Shown piece by piece: positions 45,731 through 54,114 of a stretch of DNA of 64,000 bases; the first letter of the stretch is position 1, and the number at the start of each line of letters is the position of its first letter. A model generated the notes under the pieces. It saw only the letters and a list, made by a program, of their open reading frames with translations, searched no databases and was not told the DNA's origin. The position numbers and the translations under genes were made by a program. The DNA comes from Sutcliffiella sp. FSL R7-0096 (GTDB lineage Bacteria > Bacillota > Bacilli > Bacillales > Bacillaceae_I): assembly GCF_038595065.1 (NCBI RefSeq), contig NZ_CP152003.1, positions 2,646,001 to 2,710,000 of the forward strand, read 5' to 3'.

Positions 45731-46446
45731 TCCAAATCCCCCCTAAGAAAAGCTTGTACTTTTTCATTTCGGGAGTTTTTAATTTCATGGCTTTTTCCCG
45801 CTTCCAACAGTTGTCCATCCATTAAAAACCACGTGTAGTTTCCCACTGTTAGAGCCTGTTTCAAGTTGTGAGTGATCCACACAATAGTTGTACCGTATTT
45901 CTTGCTTACCCTTTGAATCAATTCATTGATTTCTTTTTGTGATACTTGATCTAGAGATGCCGTTATTTCATCCAATAACAATACCTTTGGTCGATTTACT
46001 AATGTTCTTGCGATGGACACCTTCTGCCTCTGACCTCCAGATAAATCCTTAATATTCTGATATAGTTGGCCATTTCCAAGCCCAACCACATTTAAGATAT
46101 TCTTTGCGTCTTCTTCCGACAGTGAGCCATTCTGAAGACGCAATGGCAAGGAAAGATTATCATATACATTTCCGTCTACCATCGGTGCACTTTGTAAGGC
46201 AAGCCCAACCAGCCTTCGAAGTTCTGTCGGTTCATACTGATTAATCTCCTTTCCATTTACCATGATTTCACCTGAAGTAGGAGAAAGTAGACCGTTTAGC
46301 ATCTTTAGTAAGGTTGTTTTGCCTGCACCAGAGGGACCGACAAATGTTGTGATTTCCCCCTCGATAATGGCTCCTGATATTCCTTTTAAAATATGTATGT
46401 CTTCCGTTTCATACTGCACGTTATGTAATCGTATTGCTTCCTGCAA
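45727..46446 (-). CDS. fetA: FetA-like ABC transporter ATP-binding protein
   Basis: A 239-residue ATPase. The Walker A is GPSGAGKTT at 37-45, the signature DLSGGQRQKVSIARTL, and Walker B VLLLDEITASLDQ. The length, with no regulatory domain, and the overlap with the UPF0014 permease identify it as FetA/YjkB. The ribosome site is AGGGGGG upstream of the ATG. Iron as substrate is taken from the E. coli pair and is not shown by the sequence. Confidence 0.9.
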   Translation of the reverse strand: MQEAIRLHNVQYETEDIHILKGISGAIIEGEITTFVGPSGAGKTTLLKMLNGLLSPTSGEIMVNGKEINQYEPTELRRLVGLALQSAPMVDGNVYDNLSLPLRLQNGSLSEEDAKNILNVVGLGNGQLYQNIKDLSGGQRQKVSIARTLVNRPKVLLLDEITASLDQVSQKEINELIQRVSKKYGTTIVWITHNLKQALTVGNYTWFLMDGQLLEAGKSHEIKNSRNEKVQAFLRGDLE

Positions 46447-46493
46447 GCATACCCCTCCTTCCCTGGTCTTTCCATACTACTATTCCCTTAGGG

Positions 46494-46533
46494 TGTAAAA
46501 AAATTTGGCCGAGCATTTTACACTCGACCAAAC
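46494..46533 (-). terminator. terminator after topB
   Basis: TTGGTCGAG pairs with CTCGGCCAA (one G-T pair) on the minus strand, followed by ATTTTTTTAC. Confidence 0.85.
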
Positions 46534-46538
46534 GCTGT

Positions 46539-48710
46539 TTAAAAAACAAATTGAATTCTTTCCTCTTTCCACTCAAGGGATGCATTAAATACTTTATCCC
46601 CTTTTTTGAACCCTTTTATTTCAGCAGATTTTCCTTCCGTTAACAACTTTTTCGCATTCGTTGCGGAGATTGTTTTTCCAAGTATCTTTTTGGATATGGT
46701 GAAATTGCATTTATTAGACTTGTAGTTGGAACATCCATAAAAAGACCCTTTATCCACTACATCTCCATCACATTTTTTACAGGCACCGACTTTGGTTCCC
46801 ATTCCTGCAGAACCACGTCCTCGGCGCTTTCCTTTAACATATTTGAACTCACTGATGTCCATTCCCTCAAATGACCACTGCTCGCTTTGTGTTTTTGCAT
46901 CCTCTATTAGTTTTATTGAGAGTTTTTTTGCCTGCTCCATGAATTCTTCGGGGGACGCCTTCCCTTCCCCAATTTCATGAAGCCGTTGCTCCCATTTGGC
47001 CGTCATTTCGGGACTTGCTAAAATACTTGGCCCGATAGATTGGATAAGTAGCTTACCTTTATTGGTAGCAAAAACCTGATTTCGTTTCACTTCGATATAC
47101 TTCCTATCTTTTAGCACCCCGATAATTCCAGCACGGGTCGCTTCTGTGCCAAGACCCTCCGTTTTGTTGAGCACTTTCGTTAACTCCCCATCCTCCAAAT
47201 GCTTGCCTGCCGTCTTCATCACAGTTATCAATTGACCTTCCGTATAGCGTTTAGGTGGTTGGGTCTTTCCTTCTTTTACTTTCACATCATGGACATGGCC
47301 TGTTTCTCCTTTTTCCAAGGAAGGGAGATCCTGATCTTCTTCATCTGTTTCCTTGTCCTTATTGTTACCATAAATGACGGTCCGCCACCCAGACTGCACC
47401 TCTTCTTTGCCTTTTGATAAAAATGTGGCACGCCCATCCACTAAGGTATTGATTGTGGTGTAGTCAAATATCGCTTTATCGTAATGAGCCGCGATAAGAC
47501 GCTTTGCTATAAGCGTGTAGATTCTTTCTTCATCAGGTGACATCTTGGAAGGATCTGTAACCTGCTCGGTCGGTATAATGGCATAGTGATCGGTTACCTT
47601 CTTTTCATTTACCACTCGTTTGTTATTCATGACTGACTCAAATGGAAGAGGAAAATAATCCTTGAATGCATCAAACATACTCAGCTTCTGGAGGGTATCC
47701 GGAAACATAGCTGCCTCTTCCTTGGTCACAAAACTAGAGTCAGAGCGCGGATAGGAAATAATCCCTTTAACATATAGCTTTTGAGCTATCTCAAGCGTTT
47801 TCTGTGGTGAAAATTTATACATGCTGTTGGCTGTTGCCTGTAAGGAAGAAAGGTTAAAAAGGTAGGGAGGTTGAAATTCTTTGCGCTCCTTATCAATAGC
47901 TTCAATTGTTGCCTCTTTTTCTTTACAGAATTGCATAATTTTTTCAGCCAAGTTTGGATCATCCAGCCTCGACTCCTCATCCTTATGCCATTTGCCTTTA
48001 TATTTTTTTCCATTCATACGGAAGGTTGCCAGCACCTCCCAAAACGGTTTTGATTGAAAATTCTCTATTTCCATCTCTCTTTTTACTATTAAAGCAAGGG
48101 TTGGTGTCTGTACCCTCCCAGTGGAAAATACATCGGAAATTCCTTTCTGTTGTAAGAGCAAAGTATAAGCCCTTGAAGCGTTCATTCCTACTAGCCAATC
48201 CGCACATGACCTGCTTAAGGCTTCATAATAAACATTCCTTGTTTGATGTTCCTCAAGAAGGTTTTCGAACCCTTTTTGTACCGCTTTAGGTGTCAAGGAG
48301 GATATCCAAAGACGCTTAAGTGGTTTGTGACAGTTGCTGACAAAAAGGATGATACGAATGATTGCTTCTCCTTCCCGCTCTGCATCACCTGCCATGATGA
48401 CTTCTGATACTTCAGGATGATGAACTAATTTTTTCACTGTTTGGAATTGCTTCCATTTGGATTTGGTTACTTTGTGTAGGAAACGTTCGGGTATGATTGG
48501 GAGAGTTTGCAGGGACCATCTTTTCCATGCTTTGTCGTATTCTTCTGGAGATAACAATTCACATAAATGTCCTACCGCCCAAGTCAACAAGGCGCCCTTT
48601 GGGAACATCGGTTGCGGGGGGATTTCTACGTATCCATCCTTTTTTTTGAAGGAGAATGGAGCAGCAAGCTTCAATCCTTGATCTGGCTTCTCGGCAATTA
48701 TTAATTTCAC
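46539..48710 (-). CDS. topB: DNA topoisomerase III
   Basis: A 723-residue type IA topoisomerase, which passes single strands and resolves recombination intermediates. The Toprim domain has IIAEKP near the start and MAGDAEREGEAI. The catalytic Tyr lies in GIISYPRSDSSFV (about residue 324); FSTGRVQTPTLALI and the TRAGIIGVLKDRKYIE segments follow. The C-terminus has a CxxC zinc-finger-like repeat (CKKCDGD...CNFTISKKILG). The GTG at 48710 gives the standard V/MKLIIAEKP start; another GTG four codons upstream is possible. Confidence 0.94.
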   Translation of the reverse strand: MKLIIAEKPDQGLKLAAPFSFKKKDGYVEIPPQPMFPKGALLTWAVGHLCELLSPEEYDKAWKRWSLQTLPIIPERFLHKVTKSKWKQFQTVKKLVHHPEVSEVIMAGDAEREGEAIIRIILFVSNCHKPLKRLWISSLTPKAVQKGFENLLEEHQTRNVYYEALSRSCADWLVGMNASRAYTLLLQQKGISDVFSTGRVQTPTLALIVKREMEIENFQSKPFWEVLATFRMNGKKYKGKWHKDEESRLDDPNLAEKIMQFCKEKEATIEAIDKERKEFQPPYLFNLSSLQATANSMYKFSPQKTLEIAQKLYVKGIISYPRSDSSFVTKEEAAMFPDTLQKLSMFDAFKDYFPLPFESVMNNKRVVNEKKVTDHYAIIPTEQVTDPSKMSPDEERIYTLIAKRLIAAHYDKAIFDYTTINTLVDGRATFLSKGKEEVQSGWRTVIYGNNKDKETDEEDQDLPSLEKGETGHVHDVKVKEGKTQPPKRYTEGQLITVMKTAGKHLEDGELTKVLNKTEGLGTEATRAGIIGVLKDRKYIEVKRNQVFATNKGKLLIQSIGPSILASPEMTAKWEQRLHEIGEGKASPEEFMEQAKKLSIKLIEDAKTQSEQWSFEGMDISEFKYVKGKRRGRGSAGMGTKVGACKKCDGDVVDKGSFYGCSNYKSNKCNFTISKKILGKTISATNAKKLLTEGKSAEIKGFKKGDKVFNASLEWKEERIQFVF

Positions 48711-48740
48711 AACTTCTTCCACTCCGCTCTATGTAAAAAT

Positions 48741-48785
48741 AAATGTAGGAAAAGAGTGCGCTTCCCCATCTCTTTTCCTACATTT
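48741..48785 (-). terminator. strong terminator between the 81-residue gene and topB
   Basis: AAATGTAGGAAAAGAG pairs perfectly with CTCTTTTCCTACATTT, followed on the minus strand by ATTTTTA. Confidence 0.9.
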
Positions 48786-48815
48786 ATTATAAAACCAAAA
48801 CATTTGTTTGTATAG

Positions 48816-49061
48816 TTACAAGGAAACAATATTTTTAATGGGTACAATATTCTGCACTGTGATAAGCGGATATGCACTCTGCTGGGTTTCTCCGACAACG
48901 AGATATTCTCCAATCTCTACTGCAAAGCTATCCATAAAATATATATCCTTTAATGCGGTGCATAAATCCTGGTAAATGATCTCCTCGCTTAAAGAATATA
49001 GATGAAGATTTGTTTTGATGCGCAAGATCATTTCCTTGCCTCCAAAATGTGTCCGTAGCAT
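48816..49061 (-). CDS. hypothetical 81-residue protein
   Basis: The ATG is preceded by AAGGAGGG, an excellent ribosome site, and the gene has its own terminator. The product has no Cys and no membrane helix, with alternating hydrophobic pattern (MILRIKTNLHLYSL, AVEIGEYLVVGETQQ) suggesting a small alpha/beta domain. No family recognised. Confidence 0.65.
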   Translation of the reverse strand: MLRTHFGGKEMILRIKTNLHLYSLSEEIIYQDLCTALKDIYFMDSFAVEIGEYLVVGETQQSAYPLITVQNIVPIKNIVSL

Positions 49062-49130
49062 GGCTTATCCCTCCTTTTCCTATATATATGAGGAGATGTA
49101 GAAAATAAAACAGGTACAAAGTTTGAAACC

Positions 49131-49160
49131 TTGACTCTTATAGACGAAATATTGTATATT
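49131..49160 (+). promoter_or_regulatory. sigma-A promoter of cspD
   Basis: TTGACT and TATATT are spaced by 18 bases. The predicted 5' leader is about 95 bases, in keeping with the long leaders of cold-shock genes that help translation at low temperature. Confidence 0.65.
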
Positions 49161-49260
49161 GAAATTGTCATTTAACCGCTTTCTTTTTATCGGGAAATTT
49201 GGTTATGATAATACAATTTTACGGCACAATTGTGCGCTATTTTTAGGAGGAAAAAGAACG

Positions 49261-49461
49261 ATGCAAAACGGTAAAGTTAAATGGTTCAACAACGAAAAAG
49301 GTTTTGGATTTATTGAGGTAGAAGGTGGAGACGACGTATTCGTACATTTCTCTGCAATTACTGGTGAAGGATTTAAATCTTTGGAAGAAGGCCAAGAAGT
49401 TTCTTTTGAAATCGTTGAAGGAAACCGCGGACCACAAGCTGCTAACGTTTCAAAACTTTAA
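49261..49461 (+). CDS. cspD: cold-shock protein CspD
   Basis: A 66-residue single OB-fold protein that binds single-stranded RNA and DNA and melts RNA structure. It has [20 protein letters not shown] with RNP1 (KGFGFI) and RNP2 (VFVHF). The ATG at 49261 follows AGGAGGAAAAAGA; the open frame upstream is leader. The place next to a ypzA-like gene and ypeQ/ypeP argues for cspD over other copies. Confidence 0.95.
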   Translation: MQNGKVKWFNNEKGFGFIEVEGGDDVFVHFSAITGEGFKSLEEGQEVSFEIVEGNRGPQAANVSKL

Positions 49462-49490
49462 TTAAAGGCTGGAAAACATAAATTATAAAG

Positions 49491-49528
49491 AAAGAGATCT
49501 CCTATAACTTTGGAGGTCTCTTTTGTTT
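49491..49528 (+). terminator. terminator after cspD
   Basis: AAAGAGATCTCC pairs with GGAGGTCTCTTT (one mismatch-like G-T), followed by TTGTTTT. Confidence 0.8.
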
Positions 49529-49586
49529 TATCATGCATATCTTTTGCTTCTTTTACCGATTCTAAAAAAAGAAGGAGGCTGTAAAA

Positions 49587-49868
49587 ATGGATAACCAACA
49601 ACATAACAACGATACTGAATTACACACAGGATATAACGACTTAGCTCAAGTGGAAATTTCCATCCAATCTGCTGAAAAAATGGTCGGTTCAGCTACCATG
49701 AGCCTAGACTCAGAAGCGATGGATCATGCTGAAAGAGCTATTTCCAACGCGAGATCCCTACTTAATGATGCAAAGAGCGCAGGTACCGGGCTTGATACAG
49801 ATTTTCTTCAAAACTGCGAATTAACGCTATCACAGTGCGAACATCAGCTATCTGAAGCACGAAAATGA
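49587..49868 (+). CDS. ypzA: DUF2564 family protein (YpzA-like)
   Basis: A 93-residue helical protein with GAAGGAGG upstream. The repeated pattern of small polar residues (VEISIQSAEKMVGSATMSLD, then CELTLSQCEHQLSEA) fits DUF2564, a Bacillus family with spore-related expression. I recall ypzA of B. subtilis as a member lying at this place. It probably forms a helical hairpin. Function unknown. Confidence 0.75.
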   Translation: MDNQQHNNDTELHTGYNDLAQVEISIQSAEKMVGSATMSLDSEAMDHAERAISNARSLLNDAKSAGTGLDTDFLQNCELTLSQCEHQLSEARK

Positions 49869-49890
49869 CCGCCTAATAGGCGGTTTTTTT
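49868..49890 (+). terminator. terminator after the ypzA-like gene
   Basis: ACCGCC and GGCGGT close on a 5-base loop, followed by seven T residues. Confidence 0.85.
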
Positions 49891-49914
49891 AATAATAAGA
49901 AAGTAGATAATTCT

Positions 49915-49979
49915 GTTGATTTCCGTTCCAGGCGCTCCGCTTGCCTGCAGGCGTCTGCGCGCCTTCCACTACAATCAAC
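49915..49979. repeat. dispersed repeat, internally deleted copy E1
   Basis: A 65-base copy with both ends (GTTGATTTCCGTTCCAGG and CCTTCCACTACAATCAAC) but without the Gly-rich core blocks. It shows the terminal inverted repeat GTTGAT/ATCAAC most clearly. Confidence 0.85.
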
Positions 49980-50033
49980 AATGAAATACCATTCGCAAAA
50001 AGGATAACTAAAAACTATCTAACAGAGGTGACC

Positions 50034-50171
50034 GGTTTCTAGCTGTGGATTGGAGCAAATGGCGAAGACTCCAGCGGGGGAGTAGCGACAATCTTGAGAC
50101 CCCGCAGCAAAGCGAGGAGGCTCAAGGTCGCCCCGCGGAAAGCGCAGCCATTTGCGAAAAGGAACAGCGGC
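50034..50171. repeat. dispersed palindromic repeat, copy E2
   Basis: About 138 bases, from GGTTTCTAGCTGTGGATTGG to GGAACAGCGGCG, inverted relative to and nearly identical with copy D1 5.2 kb to the left. With E1 it occupies the 363-base gap between the ypzA-like gene and ypeQ; nothing else is seen there. Confidence 0.9.
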
Positions 50172-50231
50172 GTTATCAATAACTAAAATTTTTCTTAAGC
50201 CATAATAAAAAACCAGCTAGCATAGCGCGAG

Positions 50232-50420
50232 TTATTTGCGCTCCACCAACTGATCTCCTAATTTCTTTATTTCAGCACCTACTGTACATTCACCGATGCA
50301 GAAAGATTGAGCATGTGTCTTCCCATAATCCTTCCGCAATGTCTGTTTCACAAGACATTCCGTACAATAAGTATCTAAAATTTCACCAACCTCCATCAGA
50401 ATCTTTTTACGATTGATCAT
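50232..50420 (-). CDS. ypeQ: YpeQ-like small zinc-finger protein
   Basis: A 62-residue protein with four Cys in two pairs (YCTECL and FCIGEC), a likely zinc-binding knuckle, between Lys-rich helices. This matches B. subtilis YpeQ in size, motif and place next to ypeP. It lies 21 bases downstream of ypeP on the same strand. Function unknown; nucleic acid binding is likely. Confidence 0.78.
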   Translation of the reverse strand: MINRKKILMEVGEILDTYCTECLVKQTLRKDYGKTHAQSFCIGECTVGAEIKKLGDQLVERK

Positions 50421-50441
50421 TCTCTCTTTTCACTCCTATGT

Positions 50442-51095
50442 TCACAGTAGCAATTTGCTTTCAATTGGGGTACCCTCCAAAGCCTGCTTGGCAAGCTGAT
50501 GTGCCTCTGTGTTATCTTTCCGTGTGACAGGCTCATAAATTGGTCTAATCTTAAGTTCCTTTAGTTTCTGTTCTATTTTATCCAGCCAGCGATTGAAAAG
50601 TTCGTCATAGCAAGGCCACTCTCCAGAAAGTTGGTTCAAAACGACAAGGGAATCTCCCTTGAAGGTTACTTCCATCGCACGAATTTCCAGATGCTCCAGC
50701 TGTTGAACCAGAAAGTAAAAAGCAGCATATTCCGCTTCGTTGTTGGATTCAAGTTCCTCCAGCCTTGCATTTATTCTATACCTGTAGTCTTTTCTATTTT
50801 GATTATAATAAACCACATTTCCGATTCCCGCCAGTTTTGAATCTACGTCGTATCCTCCATCAAAGTAGGCAACAACGTCAGATATTCCCACCTCGCTCTG
50901 TTTGATCCATTTATTAATTTCTTTTTTCGTCCATTCCGATCCATCCCTGTCATAGAAGGACAGTCGTTTCACTCTTCCCGTCTTTTCTATATCTTCTGAA
51001 AGCCTAAGCGCTAGCCTTATATCAAGCTCATCACTTCTGAAAGTGGTTTCTATGTGCTTTGGAGTGTGGTAATGCCATTCCAAGGTTAATTTCAT
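50442..51095 (-). CDS. ypeP: RNase H-like protein YpeP
   Basis: A 217-residue protein. An N-terminal domain of about 70 residues precedes an RNase H fold with Asp 79 (YFDGG), Glu 122 (NEAEY) and Asp 148 (KGDS). At the place of the fourth catalytic Asp (NxEAD) it has His 199 (NTEAHQLA), so normal two-metal catalysis may be lost or altered. It could act on RNA-DNA hybrids weakly or only bind them. It matches B. subtilis YpeP in place and size and is divergent from ypdQ. Confidence 0.82.
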   Translation of the reverse strand: MKLTLEWHYHTPKHIETTFRSDELDIRLALRLSEDIEKTGRVKRLSFYDRDGSEWTKKEINKWIKQSEVGISDVVAYFDGGYDVDSKLAGIGNVVYYNQNRKDYRYRINARLEELESNNEAEYAAFYFLVQQLEHLEIRAMEVTFKGDSLVVLNQLSGEWPCYDELFNRWLDKIEQKLKELKIRPIYEPVTRKDNTEAHQLAKQALEGTPIESKLLL

Positions 51096-51271
51096 GTTTA
51101 GGAAATCCCCTTTGCATCTAAGTATTTCTTTCTTATACCCAATAGTGCTAAAAAGTAAAAGTATTAACTATTATGGCTTTATTCCTAGATTATAATTGTG
51201 TATTCTTATCTTATCACAGGACATATCAAAATATGTTTGTGTAACACTTATTTAATAGGTAGGCGATTGCG

Positions 51272-51664
51272 ATGATTGAGGTATACATAGATGGTGCAAG
51301 CGCAGGGGATCCAGGTCCTTCTGGAGCTGGAATATTCATAAAGGGGCATGGGTCTGCTGAACAATACAGTATCCCACTCGGGATTATGTCGAATCATCAA
51401 GCAGAATTCCATGCATTAATTGAAGCATTGAAAATTTGTATGAAACAAGGTTATCAAATTGTTTCTTTTCGAACCGATTCTCAGGCTGTGGAGAGTGCAA
51501 TGGAAAAGCGTTATGCAAAAAAGCAAGAATATCGGGTGCTTTTGGAAGAGGCCCTGACTCTTGCCGATCAGCTTAATTTATTCTTTATTAAATGGATACC
51601 GAGCAAAGAGAACAAAATGGCGGATGAACTTTCACGTAAAGCGATACAACTTAACCAAATATAA
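51272..51664 (+). CDS. ypdQ: RNase HI-like protein YpdQ
   Basis: A 130-residue RNase H domain. All four acidic residues are present: Asp 7 (YIDGAS), Glu 45 (QAEFHAL), Asp 69 (RTDSQ) and Asp 118 (KMADEL). It lacks the basic handle of E. coli RNase HI. The B. subtilis counterpart was, as I recall, found without clear RNase H activity. A modest GTAGG site precedes the ATG. Together with ypeP it gives two RNase H-like proteins back to back. Confidence 0.85.
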   Translation: MIEVYIDGASAGDPGPSGAGIFIKGHGSAEQYSIPLGIMSNHQAEFHALIEALKICMKQGYQIVSFRTDSQAVESAMEKRYAKKQEYRVLLEEALTLADQLNLFFIKWIPSKENKMADELSRKAIQLNQI

Positions 51665-51713
51665 GCTAAAAAGCATTCCAGTAATAGATCTTTATTAAAA
51701 AATGATACATATC

Positions 51714-51753
51714 AAAAGAGGACTTTCCCAATTACAGGGAAACTCTTTTATTT
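51714..51753 (+). terminator. terminator after ypdQ
   Basis: AAAAGAG...TTTCCC pairs with GGGAAA...CTCTTTT (with a small bulge), followed by ATTTTTG. Confidence 0.6.
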
Positions 51754-51888
51754 TTGTCATAATGAGACTGAACCATACTGTCTTATTGGCAGTACAATCA
51801 TTTATTTTTACTTTCAAACCAGCTTTTACTAGTCGTCGAATGGACAATTTCTCCCCCGCCATACGGAATAAATGGCTAAAATGTATCA

Positions 51889-51913
51889 GATTATATCTAA
51901 ATCATTCGGGTAT
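51889..51913 (+). promoter_or_regulatory. possible sigma-B-like promoter of adhB
   Basis: GATTAT and GGGTAT are spaced by 13 bases, resembling the sigma-B consensus GTTTAA-N12/14-GGGTAT in the -10 box (perfect) more than in the -35 box (partial). Confidence 0.3.
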
Positions 51914-51947
51914 AGAAAGATTATTACATTAAAAGGAGGTTTTTCTA

Positions 51948-53087
51948 TTGAAAGGAGTAACATTTCAAGGAATCAAGGATATGAAAGTAAAAGAGGTACC
52001 GGACGCAAAAATTGAGAAAAGTGAGGATATAATTGTCCGCATTACCTCTACGGCCATATGTGGATCGGATTTACATATCTACCAAGGGGCTCTGCCGACG
52101 GAAAAGGATTATATTGTCGGACATGAACCAATGGGGATTGTCGAGGAGGTCGGTCCAGAGGTTACGAAGGTAAAAAAAGGAGATCGGGTCGTCATCCCGT
52201 TTAATATTTCATGCGGAAGATGCTTCTATTGTCAGAACGACCTGGAGAGTCAATGTGACAATTCGAATCAAAATCCTGAAGTAGACACAGGAGGTTATTT
52301 CGGTTTTACAGAGAGGTATGGTAATCACCCGGGGGGTCAAGCCGAATACTTGCGTGTTCCTTATGGAAATTACCTTCCGTTTGTCATCCCGGAAACTGTG
52401 GAACTTGAAGATGAAGCACTGCTCTTCATGTCGGATGTGCTGCCAACCGCCTATTGGAGCGTCGAAAATGCCGGGGTGAAAAATGATGATACCGTTGTCG
52501 TCCTTGGGTGCGGCCCCATCGGCCTGATGGCTCAAAAGTTTGCCTGGATGAGAGGTGCCAAACGTGTTATCGCTGTTGATAACCTCCCGTATAGATTACA
52601 GCGAGCTAAGAAAATGAACAATGTGGAAATCTTCAATTTTGATGAATTCAAGAATATGGGCTCCCACCTGAAGGAAATTACTCACGGAGGAGCAGATGTG
52701 GTTATTGATTGCGTAGGGATGGATGGAAAGAAATCAGCCCTTGAAGAGATTGGCCAAAAGCTGAAAGTGCAGGGCGGAACTTTAAGCGCTATTGACATAG
52801 GTATCGATGCAGTCAGGAAATTCGGTACTATTCAACTTACAGGTGTATATGGATCAAAATATAATATGTTCCCATTGGGCAACCTTTTTGAACGTAATAT
52901 CAACCTAAAAATGGGGCAGGCACCTGTCGTTCATTACATGCCAAAGCTGTTTGACATGATCACTTCAGGAGAGTTCGATCCAACAGAAATTGTTTCCCAT
53001 AAGATGCCCCTTGAAAATGCTGCTGAAGCTTATAAGATTTTTAACGACCACGAGGATGAATGTGTCAAAGTTATCCTGAAACCATAA
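51948..53087 (+). CDS. adhB: zinc-dependent alcohol dehydrogenase (AdhB-like)
   Basis: A 379-residue medium-chain dehydrogenase starting at TTG with AAAGGAGG eight bases upstream. Catalytic zinc ligands are Cys 38 (ICGSD) and His 59-Glu 60 (GHEP); the structural zinc Cys are 89, 92, 95 and 103. The NAD-binding GCGPIG lies near 180. The 20-residue insert with YFGFTERYGNHPGGQAEY places it in the glutathione-independent formaldehyde-dehydrogenase-like branch, like B. subtilis AdhB. The substrate is not certain. It stands alone, with its own terminator. Confidence 0.9.
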   Translation: MKGVTFQGIKDMKVKEVPDAKIEKSEDIIVRITSTAICGSDLHIYQGALPTEKDYIVGHEPMGIVEEVGPEVTKVKKGDRVVIPFNISCGRCFYCQNDLESQCDNSNQNPEVDTGGYFGFTERYGNHPGGQAEYLRVPYGNYLPFVIPETVELEDEALLFMSDVLPTAYWSVENAGVKNDDTVVVLGCGPIGLMAQKFAWMRGAKRVIAVDNLPYRLQRAKKMNNVEIFNFDEFKNMGSHLKEITHGGADVVIDCVGMDGKKSALEEIGQKLKVQGGTLSAIDIGIDAVRKFGTIQLTGVYGSKYNMFPLGNLFERNINLKMGQAPVVHYMPKLFDMITSGEFDPTEIVSHKMPLENAAEAYKIFNDHEDECVKVILKP

Positions 53088-53101
53088 AACTGATAATACA
53101 C

Positions 53102-53130
53102 AGAGCCTGGATGTTTTCCAGGCTCTTATA
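53102..53130 (+). terminator. terminator after adhB
   Basis: AGAGCCTGGA pairs with TCCAGGCTCT around a 5-base loop, followed by TATATA rather than a pure T run. Confidence 0.75.
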
Positions 53131-53188
53131 TATAGACAATTGATTTAGCTTAGACGAGAGGACTTATCCATTAGAATTGGAAAGGCCT

Positions 53189-53461
53189 TTAAATAATCTT
53201 CTTTTCCTTGGCCAAATGAAAGGCAGCACTTTTGGAATGAATCTGTTCTTGTTTGATCATTTCAAGAAATGACACAAAGAAACTCCCATCAAATTGCTTT
53301 TGCGCCTTTAAAGTTACTTCAATGGCTATATTAACCAAGTAGTCGGAACTATCTGTATAATGCTTGCCAAATTCTATAAAACCAAGAGAATCTTCTCCAA
53401 ATTTAAACCCTTTTGAGGTAAGTTGCTGAAGGTATTCTTCTGTACTCCAAGATTTTCTCAT
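53189..53461 (-). CDS. hypothetical 90-residue protein (DUF6123-like)
   Basis: A small soluble protein, MRKSWSTEEYLQQL-led, with GFKFGEDSLGFIEFGKHYTDSSDYLVNIAIEVTL in the middle and a helical Lys-rich end. I recall a Bacillus family (DUF6123) with this GFxFGKHYT pattern, but not firmly. AAAGGATG precedes the ATG. Function unknown; it is an isolated single gene. Confidence 0.6.
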   Translation of the reverse strand: MRKSWSTEEYLQQLTSKGFKFGEDSLGFIEFGKHYTDSSDYLVNIAIEVTLKAQKQFDGSFFVSFLEMIKQEQIHSKSAAFHLAKEKKII

Positions 53462-53523
53462 ATCTATCCATCCTTTTGTTCATCCCCTTCTACAATCTTA
53501 CCGCAAAATTTGTCGTTTGCACA

Positions 53524-54012
53524 TTAAAGTTTGTCCCACAGTTCCATTTTTTTCTTTTTCGGTAGCAAGCGCATTCCAAGAAAAGCGAGTGCAATTCCGA
53601 ACAATGCCCCACCAACCACTTCCTCCGGCTGGTGGCCCAAACGTTCTTTTAATCGCTTTTCCAATTTATCATGGACATTTTTATCAGGTTTTCCCTCGAG
53701 TCTATCCAACTTTTCCGCAAGATCATTTACAGCAAGGGTTATCTCTCCAGTTTGTCTTCTTACACCTTGAGCGTCATACATGACAATCAGTCCAAAAATC
53801 GTTGATAGTGCAAAATCTATGGTTTTATAACCCCTTTTTAACGCTATGATGGTTGCCAATGCCGATACTCCTGCGGAATGGGAGCTAGGCATCCCTCCTG
53901 TTTCAAAGAAAGTACTCCATTCCCATCTGCCTGTTCTAAAATATTTTATCGGAATCTTTAAGAATTGTGCCAAAGTAATGGCACTTAATGCTATTTTTAA
54001 TGGTCGATTCAA
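53524..54012 (-). CDS. divergent PAP2-family membrane protein (YuiD-like)
   Basis: A 162-residue membrane protein of the divergent PAP2 (acid phosphatase/vanadium-dependent haloperoxidase-related) family. The TTG at 54012 follows AGAGGTGA and gives MNRPLKIALSAITLAQFLK as in YuiD; the longer open frame has no site. The motifs are GGMPSSHSAGVSAL, the phosphatase signature, and MYDAQGVRRQTGE. The C-terminal LGHQPEEVVGGALFGIALAF carries the last conserved His. It probably acts on a lipid phosphate in the membrane. Confidence 0.88.
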   Translation of the reverse strand: MNRPLKIALSAITLAQFLKIPIKYFRTGRWEWSTFFETGGMPSSHSAGVSALATIIALKRGYKTIDFALSTIFGLIVMYDAQGVRRQTGEITLAVNDLAEKLDRLEGKPDKNVHDKLEKRLKERLGHQPEEVVGGALFGIALAFLGMRLLPKKKKMELWDKL

Positions 54013-54114
54013 ACTAATCACCTCTAATGTAGTTTGAGTCAATTTGTACTTCAAGATGCAACATAATTTATAGAGGAAAAAGGAAACCTATGTTAGGTAA
54101 CGGAGGTGAGAAAC

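Noticed and set aside
27526-50171. CRISPR array
   Set aside because: The repeated blocks are 65-185 bases, widely spaced, inverted to one another and without regular spacers or cas genes.
51702-51932. 76-codon plus-strand frame before adhB
   Set aside because: It covers the ypdQ terminator and the likely adhB promoter, lacks a ribosome site and has no protein-like pattern.
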